This document shows positions 1 to 4,741 of a stretch of DNA of 5,269 nt, piece after piece. This DNA comes from an uncultured Clostridia bacterium. Its GTDB lineage: Bacteria > Bacillota > Clostridia > Christensenellales > Borkfalkiaceae. The notes beneath the pieces are model-generated. The model searched no databases and was not told the DNA's origin. It saw only the letters and a list, made by a program, of their open reading frames with translations. The stretch covers positions 1-5,269 of the forward strand of contig CANROI010000107.1 in NCBI GenBank assembly GCA_947632165.1, read 5' to 3'. Both the position numbers and the translations under genes were made by a program. Each line of letters opens with the position of its first letter. Position 1 is the first letter of the stretch.

Positions 1-2
1 TC

Positions 3-200
3 CATTTTGCGTTTCACAGCTTCATCAATTCGAATGCGAGCACCTTCAACCTGCAGATGATATGGGATTGGATCGGAACTGTCAAGAATAGTTATTTGCC
101 GATGCTGATCCTCTTGTGCGTCTGGAGATTTCTGGAACCTCTGTCCGAACAAATTTTTCGGCCGTTCGGGGGAACGGGCGTCAGAAAAAATTTGCCTTGA
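3..200 (+). CDS. C-terminal fragment of an unrecognised membrane protein
   Basis: The frame is open from the first bases of the window to a TGA at 198-200, giving about 65 residues whose start lies outside the window. The visible tail has a polar stretch with HSFINSN and STFN, then one likely membrane-spanning or membrane-associated segment (YLPMLILLCVW, roughly residues 33-43 of the fragment), and ends in a basic tail (GGTGVRKNLP). The other two plus-strand frames close early in this stretch (stops at 58 and near 92), which favours this one. No family motif is recognisable, so no function is proposed. The stretch is less GC-rich than ade next to it. The reading is supported only by an open frame and plausible composition, so it could be chance. 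Confidence 0.5.
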   Translation, partial: HFAFHSFINSNASTFNLQMIWDWIGTVKNSYLPMLILLCVWRFLEPLSEQIFRPFGGTGVRKNLP

Positions 201-203
201 CAC

Positions 204-232
204 TTGTAATCGTGCGGGGAACGTGTTATAAT
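204..232 (+). promoter_or_regulatory. Probable sigma-A promoter of ade (extended -10)
   Basis: A perfect TATAAT lies at 227-232 and is preceded by TG at 224-225, forming an extended -10 (TGnTATAAT). The best-spaced -35 is TTGTAA at 204-209, with a 17-bp spacer and 4 of 6 consensus bases. A perfect TTGACA at 197-202 is present but is 24 bp away, too far for normal use. The extended -10 makes a weak -35 acceptable. The predicted transcription start is near 239, which leaves a leader of about 36 nt before ade. The -10 overlaps an ATG at 231, so that ATG cannot be the translation start for transcripts from this promoter. Confidence 0.7.
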
Positions 233-233
233 G

Positions 234-264
234 AACTCACGGAATTTCCGTGAGTTTTATTTTT
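234..264 (+). promoter_or_regulatory. Perfect 11-bp inverted repeat plus T-rich tail at the ade start site
   Basis: AACTCACGGAA (234-244) is the exact reverse complement of TTCCGTGAGTT (246-256), with one central base. A T-rich tract (TTTTATTTTT, 255-264) follows. The repeat lies just downstream of the -10 box and straddles the predicted start of transcription. It could be an operator for a regulator of ade, or the intrinsic terminator of the upstream gene ending at 200. An RNA started near 239 would lack half of the left arm, so the terminator would act mainly on read-through transcripts. Sequence alone does not decide between these roles. Confidence 0.6.
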
Positions 265-275
265 CGGAGGCGATC

Positions 276-2003
276 ATGAAACATCTCATCGACTGCGCAA
301 TGAAGCGCGAAAAAGCGGATCTGGTCATCGGGAATCTAAAGATCTTCAACGTGTTCACGGGCAAGATCGAGGCGGGGGAACTCGCGATCGCGGACGGAAG
401 GATCGTCGGCGTCGGCAACGGCTACGAAGGCAAGGCCTTCTACGACGGGAAGGGGCGGATCGCGCTGCCCTCGTTCATCGACGCACACATCCACATCGAA
501 AGTTCCATGCTCTCGCCCGAGGCGTGGGCGTCCCTCGCCGTCCCCCGCGGGACGGGCGGGATCGTCGCAGATCCCCATGAGATCGTCAACGTCTGCGGCA
601 TCGCGGGCGCGGAATATATGAAAGAGGCCTTTTCCCGCCTCTCGAAAGACGGCGTCTGCCCCCTCGACGTCTATCTGCAGCTTCCCTCCTGCGTGCCCGC
701 GACCCCCTTCGAGACGAGCGGCGCCGCGATCGACGGCAGGGAGACGGAGCGGGAGATCGGGCGCGAGCTCTTCTTCGGGCTGGGCGAGATGATGAACTTC
801 CCCGCCGTGCTTGCGGGCGACGGGGACGTGCTCATGAAGATCGGCGCCGCGCATGACGCGGGAAAACCGGTCGACGGGCATGCGCCGGGGCTTACGGGTG
901 ACGCCTTCAACGCCTACCGGTGCGCGGGCGTGCTCACGGACCACGAGTCTCTCACGGCCGAGGAGTGCCGCGACAAGGTCGCCCGCGGCATGTATGTGCA
1001 GATCCGCTGCGGTTCGTCCGTCAACAACCTCGCGGACGCCGCAAAAGCCGTCGACGGGTTCAATTTCCGCCGCTTCATCCTCTGTTCGGACGACAAGAAC
1101 GCGAAGGACCTCTCGACGCGCGGCCATATCGACGACGCGCTGCGCCGTCTCGTTTCGGCGGGGCTGCCCGCGGAGTATGCCGTGACGCTCGCGACCCTCA
1201 ACGTCGCCGAATGCTATGGCCTGAAAGACCTCGGCGCGCTGGCGCCCCGCTATTTCGCCGACCTCGTTCTCGTGGACGATCTGACCGACTTCCGCGTGCG
1301 CGCCGTGTTCAAGCGCGGTGTGCTCGTCGCGGAGGAGGGGCGGCCTCTCTTCGGGACGGACGCCCGCTATCTTCCGGACGCCGTCAAGAGTACGGTGCGT
1401 GTGAAGGAGACGGGGGCGGAGCGCTTCCGGATCGTGGGCCACGGCGGGAAGTTCCGCGTGATGGAGATCGCGCCCTACGGGCTCTACACGGGGGAGGGCT
1501 TTGTCCCCGCGCCCGAGGGGGAGTTCTCGGTCAAGGGGACCGATCTTTGCAAGCTCGCCGTGGTGGAACGGCATTTTGCGACGGGGAACGTCGGGCTGGG
1601 GCTCGTGCGCGGATACGGGTTCAAGGGGGGCGCGATCGGGATCTCCGTCGCCCACGACAGCCATAACCTCGTCATCTTGGGGGACGACGACGAGGCGATG
1701 GCGAAGGCCGTGCGGCTCCTCGAACGGGCGGGCGGCGGCATGACGCTTGCCGCCTCCGGCGGGGAAGAGGATGTGTTCGCGCTCGATATCGCCGGACTGA
1801 TGAGCTCGGCGCCCGTGGAAGAGGTCGTCCGCCGTACGGGCGAGATCCAGGAACGTGCGCGCAAAATGGGGGTCAGGGAATGCTATGAGCCCTTCATGAC
1901 GCTCGTCTTTCTTTCGCTCGCGGTCATTCCCAAGCTCAAACTCACCGACCGCGGGCTCTTCGACCTCGAAAAGTATGCACATGTGCCGCTCGAAGAAGTA
2001 TAA
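276..2003 (+). CDS. ade: Adenine deaminase (Ade), 575 aa
   Basis: This enzyme hydrolyses adenine to hypoxanthine and ammonia in cytoplasmic purine salvage and belongs to the metal-dependent amidohydrolase superfamily. The metal-binding HIHIESS is at residues 71-77, followed by DPHEI at 99-103, GHAPG at 201-205, TDHES at 221-225 and CSDDK at 270-274. The C-terminal adenine-deaminase domain carries HDSHN at 460-464 and the typical tail FMTLVFLSLAVIPKLKLTDRG. Residues about 60-340 form the catalytic barrel, and the remainder is the family's C-terminal domain. The length matches full-length relatives. The start at 276 is chosen because GGAGG (266-270) sits five bases upstream and family similarity begins just after it; the in-frame ATG at 231 overlaps the promoter -10. 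No terminator is visible between ade and the mgtE promoter six bases downstream, so some read-through into the mgtE leader is possible. All key motifs are intact. Confidence 0.96.
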   Translation: MKHLIDCAMKREKADLVIGNLKIFNVFTGKIEAGELAIADGRIVGVGNGYEGKAFYDGKGRIALPSFIDAHIHIESSMLSPEAWASLAVPRGTGGIVADPHEIVNVCGIAGAEYMKEAFSRLSKDGVCPLDVYLQLPSCVPATPFETSGAAIDGRETEREIGRELFFGLGEMMNFPAVLAGDGDVLMKIGAAHDAGKPVDGHAPGLTGDAFNAYRCAGVLTDHESLTAEECRDKVARGMYVQIRCGSSVNNLADAAKAVDGFNFRRFILCSDDKNAKDLSTRGHIDDALRRLVSAGLPAEYAVTLATLNVAECYGLKDLGALAPRYFADLVLVDDLTDFRVRAVFKRGVLVAEEGRPLFGTDARYLPDAVKSTVRVKETGAERFRIVGHGGKFRVMEIAPYGLYTGEGFVPAPEGEFSVKGTDLCKLAVVERHFATGNVGLGLVRGYGFKGGAIGISVAHDSHNLVILGDDDEAMAKAVRLLERAGGGMTLAASGGEEDVFALDIAGLMSSAPVEEVVRRTGEIQERARKMGVRECYEPFMTLVFLSLAVIPKLKLTDRGLFDLEKYAHVPLEEV

Positions 2004-2008
2004 AACGG

Positions 2009-2037
2009 TTGACATTTCCCGCAAAAATGCGTATAAT
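2009..2037 (+). promoter_or_regulatory. Consensus sigma-A promoter of the mgtE leader
   Basis: TTGACA at 2009-2014 and TATAAT at 2032-2037 are both perfect matches to the consensus, separated by exactly 17 bp. Transcription should begin near 2044, giving a leader of about 150 nt before mgtE. The promoter starts six bases after the ade stop codon, so mgtE is expressed as its own unit. Such a strong promoter ahead of a long structured leader suggests that control is exerted after initiation. Confidence 0.9.
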
Positions 2038-2067
2038 GCATTCGGAAACTTCCATAAGGAGCAAATG

Positions 2068-2151
2068 ATGAAAGGACGAAGTAGCGGCGATCATATATGT
2101 CGGTATTTTCAACCGTATGACGGGCTGCTTTGTTCTGCGCTCTTTGCCTGA
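2068..2151 (+). CDS. Putative 27-aa leader peptide upstream of mgtE
   Basis: A short ORF runs from ATG 2068 to TGA 2149-2151 inside the mgtE leader. AGGAG at 2057-2061 lies six bases before this ATG; an in-frame ATG directly before it (2065) is spaced too closely to be preferred. The peptide begins MKGRSSGDHIC and ends RYFQPYDGLLCSALFA. It has no signal peptide and no domain I recognise. Its final codons overlap the left arm of a terminator-like hairpin (2119-2172), and its stop codon lies in the hairpin loop, the usual geometry of a translation-coupled attenuator. A regulatory rather than structural role is therefore inferred. Leader peptides controlling Mg2+ transporters are known (Salmonella mgtL and mgtM), but this sequence does not resemble MgtL. 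Codon conservation in relatives would be needed to prove translation. Confidence 0.6.
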   Translation: MKGRSSGDHICRYFQPYDGLLCSALFA

Positions 2152-2172
2152 ACGTCGCGGCTCCGTCTTTTT
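2119..2172 (+). terminator. Candidate intrinsic terminator (attenuator) in the mgtE leader
   Basis: GACGG+GCTGC (2119-2128) pairs with GCGGC (2157-2161) and CCGTC (2163-2167), with one bulged T at 2162 and one G-U pair. This gives a ten-pair, mostly GC stem followed at once by TTTTT (2168-2172). The 28-nt loop can tighten through GTTC (2132-2135) with GAAC (2150-2153). The hairpin lies after a strong promoter and before mgtE, so it would end transcription early unless disrupted. A ribosome translating the leader ORF would cover its left arm, and one held at the stop codon would reach the right arm. The pairing was read by eye and no folding energy was computed. Confidence 0.6.
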
Positions 2173-2195
2173 ACCCGTATTGTTGAGGTGGAGCC
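2159..2195 (+). promoter_or_regulatory. Possible hairpin occluding the mgtE ribosome binding site
   Basis: GGCTCC at 2159-2164 is the exact complement of GGAGCC at 2190-2195, which ends directly before the mgtE ATG. The Shine-Dalgarno sequence GAGGTG (2185-2190) touches this right arm, so the pairing would hide the start region. GGCTCC also forms most of the right arm of the terminator at 2119-2172, so the two structures cannot form together. The stem is only six pairs with a 25-nt loop, so its stability is uncertain. Confidence 0.4.
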
Positions 2196-3881
2196 ATGAA
2201 CGAAGAGATCAAGAAATTTTTATCCGAACATGATTATGAGAGCGCTGCCGCTTCGGTGAAAAAAGCCGAAGAGGCGGCGCAGCTTTTATCCGAAATGCCG
2301 GCGGAGGACGTCGTGCCCTTCTGCCGTGAGCTTGAGAGCGACTTCCTTGCCGACGTGCTCGTTCTGCTCGAGCCCGCCCTGCAGAAGATGATCGTCTCGG
2401 GGCTCTCCGACGACGAATTGCAGGAGGTCATGGAGGACGTCTCCGTCGACGACACGGTGGACATCATCGAGGAAATGCCCGAGGAGGTCGCACGCAGGAT
2501 CACCGAGGAGGACGAGATCCTCGCGCTCCTCGAAGAGAAGAAGTATTCCGTTCTGAAACCGCTGCTCTCCTCGATGAACGAGATCGACCTCGCCGCCGTG
2601 TTCGAGAGCGTGAAGGAGGAGGACCTGCCCGTCCTCTTCCGCATTCTGCCCAAGGATCTCGCCGCCGACATGTTCGTCGAGATCGATAGGGACACCCAAG
2701 AAAAGCTGCTCAAGAAGCTGAACGACAAGGAAATCAAAGAGGTCATGGATGAGCTCTTCCTCGACGATACCGTCGACCTCGTCGAGGAGATGCCCGCAAA
2801 CGTCGTCAAACGGCTGCTCGCCCAGAGCGACAGCGAGACGCGCGCCTACATCAACGAACTTCTGAAGTACCCGAAGGACAGCGCGGGCAGCATCATGACG
2901 ATCGAGTTCGTCAATCTCCGCCCCAAGATGACCGTCGGGGAGGCGTTCGATTCCATCCGCGAGCAGGCGATCGACAAAGAGACGATCTACACCTGCTATG
3001 TCACCAACGAGAAGAACGTCCTCATCGGTATGGTTTCGGCGAAGGACCTCATGATCGCCCGGAAGGGCGCGCGCGTCGAAGACGTCATGGAAGACAATGT
3101 CATCTATGCCTACACCCTCGACGACAGGGAGGACGTCGCGCGGAAGATTTCCGATTACGGCTTTTTGGCGCTCCCCATCGTCGACCGTGAAAAGCGGCTC
3201 GTCGGCATCGTCACCGTCGACGACGCAATCGACGTCCTGCAGGAAGAGAACACCGAAGATATCGCCAAGATGGCGGCTATCGTTCCCGACGACAGCAGCA
3301 AACCCTATCTCAAGACGAGCGTCTTTTCCATCTGGAAGAACCGTGTGCCGTGGCTGCTCATCTTAATGGTGAGCGCGACGTTTACGGGGCTCATCATCAA
3401 CATTTTCGAGGGACGGCTCAACGCGATCTCTCCCGTGCTGTTTGCCTGCGTGCCCATGCTCATGGATACGGGCGGAAATTCGGGTTCGCAGGTATCGGTG
3501 ACCGTCATCCGCGCCTTGGCGCTCGGGGAACTCACCACGCGGGACGTGGGGAAGGTCGTCTGGAAGGAGATCCGCGCCTCGATCCTGCTCGGCGCGACGC
3601 TCGCGCTCGCCTGTTTTGCAAAGCTCATGCTGATCGACAATCTGTTGTTCAGCACGTTTATGCCCGGGAACAAGGCATATACGCCCCTTCTGTGCGCGAT
3701 CGTCTCGCTGGCGCTCTTTTGCACGGTGATAATCGCAAAGTTGGTGGGCTGCCTTTTGCCGCTCGGCGTCAAGAAGATCAAACTCGACCCCGCGGCCGTC
3801 GCCTCGCCCTTCATCACGACGATCGTCGACGCCGTCTCGCTCATCCTCTTCTGCGGACTGTCGGTTGCGATTTTGGGATGA
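2196..3881 (+). CDS. mgtE: Magnesium transporter MgtE, 561 aa, extended N-terminal domain
   Basis: MgtE is a homodimeric inner-membrane Mg2+ channel gated by cytosolic Mg2+ through its N and CBS domains. The usual N domain runs about residues 115-225 and ends in the family signature YPKDSAGSIMT (225-235). Two CBS domains follow at about 235-290 and 297-350, then a plug-like helix. The membrane part starts near 383 and has about five helices: near 384-402, 410-424, 459-477, 496-520 and 539-559. The conserved MDTGGNSGSQ lies at 423-432, and TTIVDAV (541-547) carries D545, which aligns with the Mg2+-binding Asp of the last helix in the family. Typical members have about 450 residues. Here roughly 110 extra N-terminal residues form an additional, partly shortened N-domain copy: residues 71-101 resemble 176-206, sharing (D/E)DTVD-(I/L)(I/V)EEMP. 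The start at 2196 has GAGGTG at 2185-2190. Expression is probably attenuated through the leader described upstream. The stop codon is not followed by a clear T-tract terminator. Confidence 0.96.
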   Translation: MNEEIKKFLSEHDYESAAASVKKAEEAAQLLSEMPAEDVVPFCRELESDFLADVLVLLEPALQKMIVSGLSDDELQEVMEDVSVDDTVDIIEEMPEEVARRITEEDEILALLEEKKYSVLKPLLSSMNEIDLAAVFESVKEEDLPVLFRILPKDLAADMFVEIDRDTQEKLLKKLNDKEIKEVMDELFLDDTVDLVEEMPANVVKRLLAQSDSETRAYINELLKYPKDSAGSIMTIEFVNLRPKMTVGEAFDSIREQAIDKETIYTCYVTNEKNVLIGMVSAKDLMIARKGARVEDVMEDNVIYAYTLDDREDVARKISDYGFLALPIVDREKRLVGIVTVDDAIDVLQEENTEDIAKMAAIVPDDSSKPYLKTSVFSIWKNRVPWLLILMVSATFTGLIINIFEGRLNAISPVLFACVPMLMDTGGNSGSQVSVTVIRALALGELTTRDVGKVVWKEIRASILLGATLALACFAKLMLIDNLLFSTFMPGNKAYTPLLCAIVSLALFCTVIIAKLVGCLLPLGVKKIKLDPAAVASPFITTIVDAVSLILFCGLSVAILG

Positions 3882-3898
3882 AGAAGTTCACAAAATTG

Positions 3899-3973
3899 CT
3901 CACGCGATTGCTTGCTCGCTTGCGGCTTGCCGCAAGCGGCGCGCCGCCGCGCGTCGTAAGCAATCGCCGTGAG
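3899..3973 (+). repeat. Long hairpin element, copy A
   Basis: The outer arms CTCACGCGATTGCTT (3899-3913) and AAGCAATCGCCGTGAG (3958-3973) pair with a single bulged base. Inside is a second perfect stem, CGCTTGCGGC (3917-3926) with GCCGCAAGCG (3929-3938), and a GC-rich tail containing GGCGCGCC. The element starts 18 bases after the mgtE stop. No T tract follows, so it is not a standard terminator, although it could stabilise the mgtE 3' end. It is related to the inverted copy at 4664-4726, which points to a dispersed REP- or MITE-like family. Confidence 0.75.
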
Positions 3974-4037
3974 GGGTCAACTCTCGGATTTCATGTAACG
4001 ATTCGCCCACCCACGGTCTGCCTTGCACGGACATTAA

Positions 4038-4088
4038 GCCGAAAGAGTTCGGCAACTTGTGTGCGCTTATGGAAAAGCGTGGTTTTCC
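4038..4088 (+). repeat. Two small adjacent hairpins
   Basis: GCCGAA (4038-4043) pairs perfectly with TTCGGC (4048-4053) around a 4-base loop. GGAAAA (4071-4076) pairs with TTTTCC (4083-4088) around a 6-base loop. Neither has the T tract of a terminator. They lie between hairpin copy A and the first 35-bp direct repeat, and are probably part of the same structured repeat tract. Confidence 0.45.
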
Positions 4089-4102
4089 AACGCGCCGCAT
4101 TT

Positions 4103-4137
4103 GGGAAGCGCGAAGCATTCCAAATATGTCATGCTGA
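4103..4137 (+). repeat. 35-bp direct repeat, copy 1
   Basis: The segment begins GGGAAGCGCGAAGCATTCC and ends TATGTCATGCTGA. It matches 4395-4429 at 33 of 35 positions; the differences are G/A at the thirteenth base and C/G at the thirty-second. The starts of the two copies are 292 bases apart. The copy runs straight into a TGTCATGCTGAACGGAGGC sequence resembling the ends of the palindromic elements downstream. Confidence 0.85.
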
Positions 4138-4244
4138 ACGGAGGCGTCAGCCGCAGTTGCCCCGCGCGCATTCTATTCTCTAAGCGCGGCACGAGCCCGA
4201 AGGGCGAAGTTAGCATCGCCGCAACATTAAGATGTCCTTTCCTG

Positions 4245-4352
4245 CTGTCATACCGACGACCAAGCGAAGCGAGGGAGGAGTGTATCCCCTGATACGAAGT
4301 CTGCTTTGGATGAGGGGATTCTCTCGGGCACCATTTGCCCTCGGAATGACAG
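4245..4352. repeat. 108-bp imperfect palindromic element
   Basis: The ends CTGTCATACCGA (4245-4256) and TCGGAATGACAG (4341-4352) are complementary at 11 of 12 positions. Inner arms around TATCCCC (4283-4289) and GGGGATTCTCTC (4314-4325) also largely pair, and GGGCA/TGCCC (4326-4340) makes a side hairpin. A second CTCGGAATGAC unit follows at 4384-4394. The ends resemble the short TGTCATTCCGAG-type palindromes that recur between genes in many bacteria; that comparison is from memory. It encodes no protein and would need a transposase acting from elsewhere. Confidence 0.65.
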
Positions 4353-4394
4353 AAAAGGCGAGGGCGGGGCGTCCCTTCGGGGGCTCGGAATGAC

Positions 4395-4429
4395 GGGAAG
4401 CGCGAAACATTCCAAATATGTCATGGTGA
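4395..4429 (+). repeat. 35-bp direct repeat, copy 2
   Basis: This is the second copy of the 4103-4137 repeat, with two substitutions. As in copy 1, its 3' end is the TGTCAT motif that begins a palindromic element, here the one at 4419-4502. The copies therefore probably share a junction between two repeat modules rather than marking an insertion target duplication. Confidence 0.85.
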
Positions 4430-4502
4430 GCCTGTCGAACCGTCACCTTATTATCATAATGCGGCGACCCTTCAACTCCACTTCGTTCCGTTCAGGGTGA
4501 CA
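4419..4502. repeat. 84-bp element with TGTCA inverted ends
   Basis: The left end TGTCATGGTGAGCCTGTCGA (4419-4438) and the reverse complement of the right end, TGTCACCCTGAACGGAACGA, share the pattern TGTCAnnnTGArC; further inward the right end also has GTTGAAGGGTCG against GTCGAACC. The interior is AT-rich (TTATTATCATAATG). It belongs to the same style of palindrome as 4245-4352 but has different internal sequence. No coding capacity is seen. Confidence 0.55.
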
Positions 4503-4578
4503 TTATTAGAAATGTTACGTTGAACGCCCTAATGTTCTTTTATCATATCCGCGAGCAGAACCGCGCTTCTGCGCTGCG

Positions 4579-4614
4579 GGACAACATTTGCGCGACACCT
4601 CGCGCTTGTTGTCC
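4579..4614. repeat. Strong 36-bp hairpin
   Basis: GGACAACA (4579-4586) pairs with TGTTGTCC (4607-4614). After a small internal loop, GCGCGA (4590-4595) pairs with TCGCGC (4600-4605), leaving a 4-base loop. No T tract follows on either side, so a terminator role is unlikely. A weaker GTGCC/GGCAC stem lies shortly downstream at 4636-4651. The function is unknown; it is probably another repeat module. Confidence 0.6.
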
Positions 4615-4663
4615 GATGAAACGTAAGAGAGGACTGTGCCAATTAAGGCACGAGAGCACATTT

Positions 4664-4726
4664 CCTCACGGAAATTCTTTTCGAGCGAGCGGCGTGTGCC
4701 GCGAAGCGAGCAAAGAATTTCGTGAA
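4664..4726 (-). repeat. Long hairpin element, copy B (inverted relative to copy A)
   Basis: TCACGGAAATTCTTT (4666-4680) pairs with AAAGAATTTCGTGA (4712-4725) with one bulged base, and GCGGC (4689-4693) pairs with GCCGC (4698-4702) at the tip. Read on the minus strand it aligns with copy A: both share TCACG, then TTGCTCGCTT followed by GCGGC, and both end in CCGTGAGG. It ends 15 bases before the rdgB start codon, so it occupies the place of that gene's 5' region. Confidence 0.75.
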
Positions 4727-4741
4727 CATATCGGATTCACA

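Larger units (their letters stand above)
3882..4741. other. 860-bp gene-free, repeat-rich intergenic region
   Basis: No ORF here has a ribosome binding site together with recognisable protein similarity. The translations look like those of structured repeats, rich in Arg, Pro and Ser. The stretch instead holds nested inverted and direct repeats, annotated separately: long hairpins at 3899-3973 and 4664-4726, a 35-bp direct repeat, palindromic elements at 4245-4352 and 4419-4502, and small stems at 4038-4053, 4071-4088, 4579-4614 and 4636-4651 (GTGCC/GGCAC). I see no tRNA, rRNA or CRISPR array. A weak promoter candidate for rdgB is TTGAAC (4520-4525) with TCATAT (4543-4548), spacer 17; it is not convincing. 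Confidence 0.75.

Noticed and set aside
231..275. An upstream in-frame ATG that would add 15 residues to Ade
   Set aside because: It overlaps the TATAAT box and lies within the inverted repeat, has no Shine-Dalgarno sequence, and the added residues have no family counterpart. GGAGG at 266-270 points to 276.
336..2024. A 562-codon minus-strand open frame opposite ade
   Set aside because: It is a shadow of GC-rich codon usage. The plus-strand frame carries every adenine deaminase motif, and the minus-strand frame has none.
2044..2195. M-box (Mg2+ riboswitch) in the mgtE leader
   Set aside because: The leader length is close, but I could not find the conserved M-box sequence blocks, and an ORF occupies the centre. 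A covariance search could overturn this.
3350..4183. A 277-codon plus-strand frame over the end of mgtE and into the repeats
   Set aside because: Its first part is out of frame with the conserved MgtE membrane domain, and its tail reads through hairpin repeats. The ATGAAGAAG overlapping the mgtE stop has no family support.
4210..4446. A minus-strand ORF of 78 codons
   Set aside because: It is a translation of the palindromic elements, with composition typical of repeat-derived spurious ORFs and no ribosome binding site evidence.
4520..4741. N-terminal extension of RdgB by 74 residues
   Set aside because: It translates through three hairpins, and the RdgB family begins at MKLVAATGN, encoded from 4742.
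3882..4741. CRISPR array or tRNA cluster
   Set aside because: Repeats are neither regularly spaced nor uniform in length, and no cloverleaf with T-arm signature was found.
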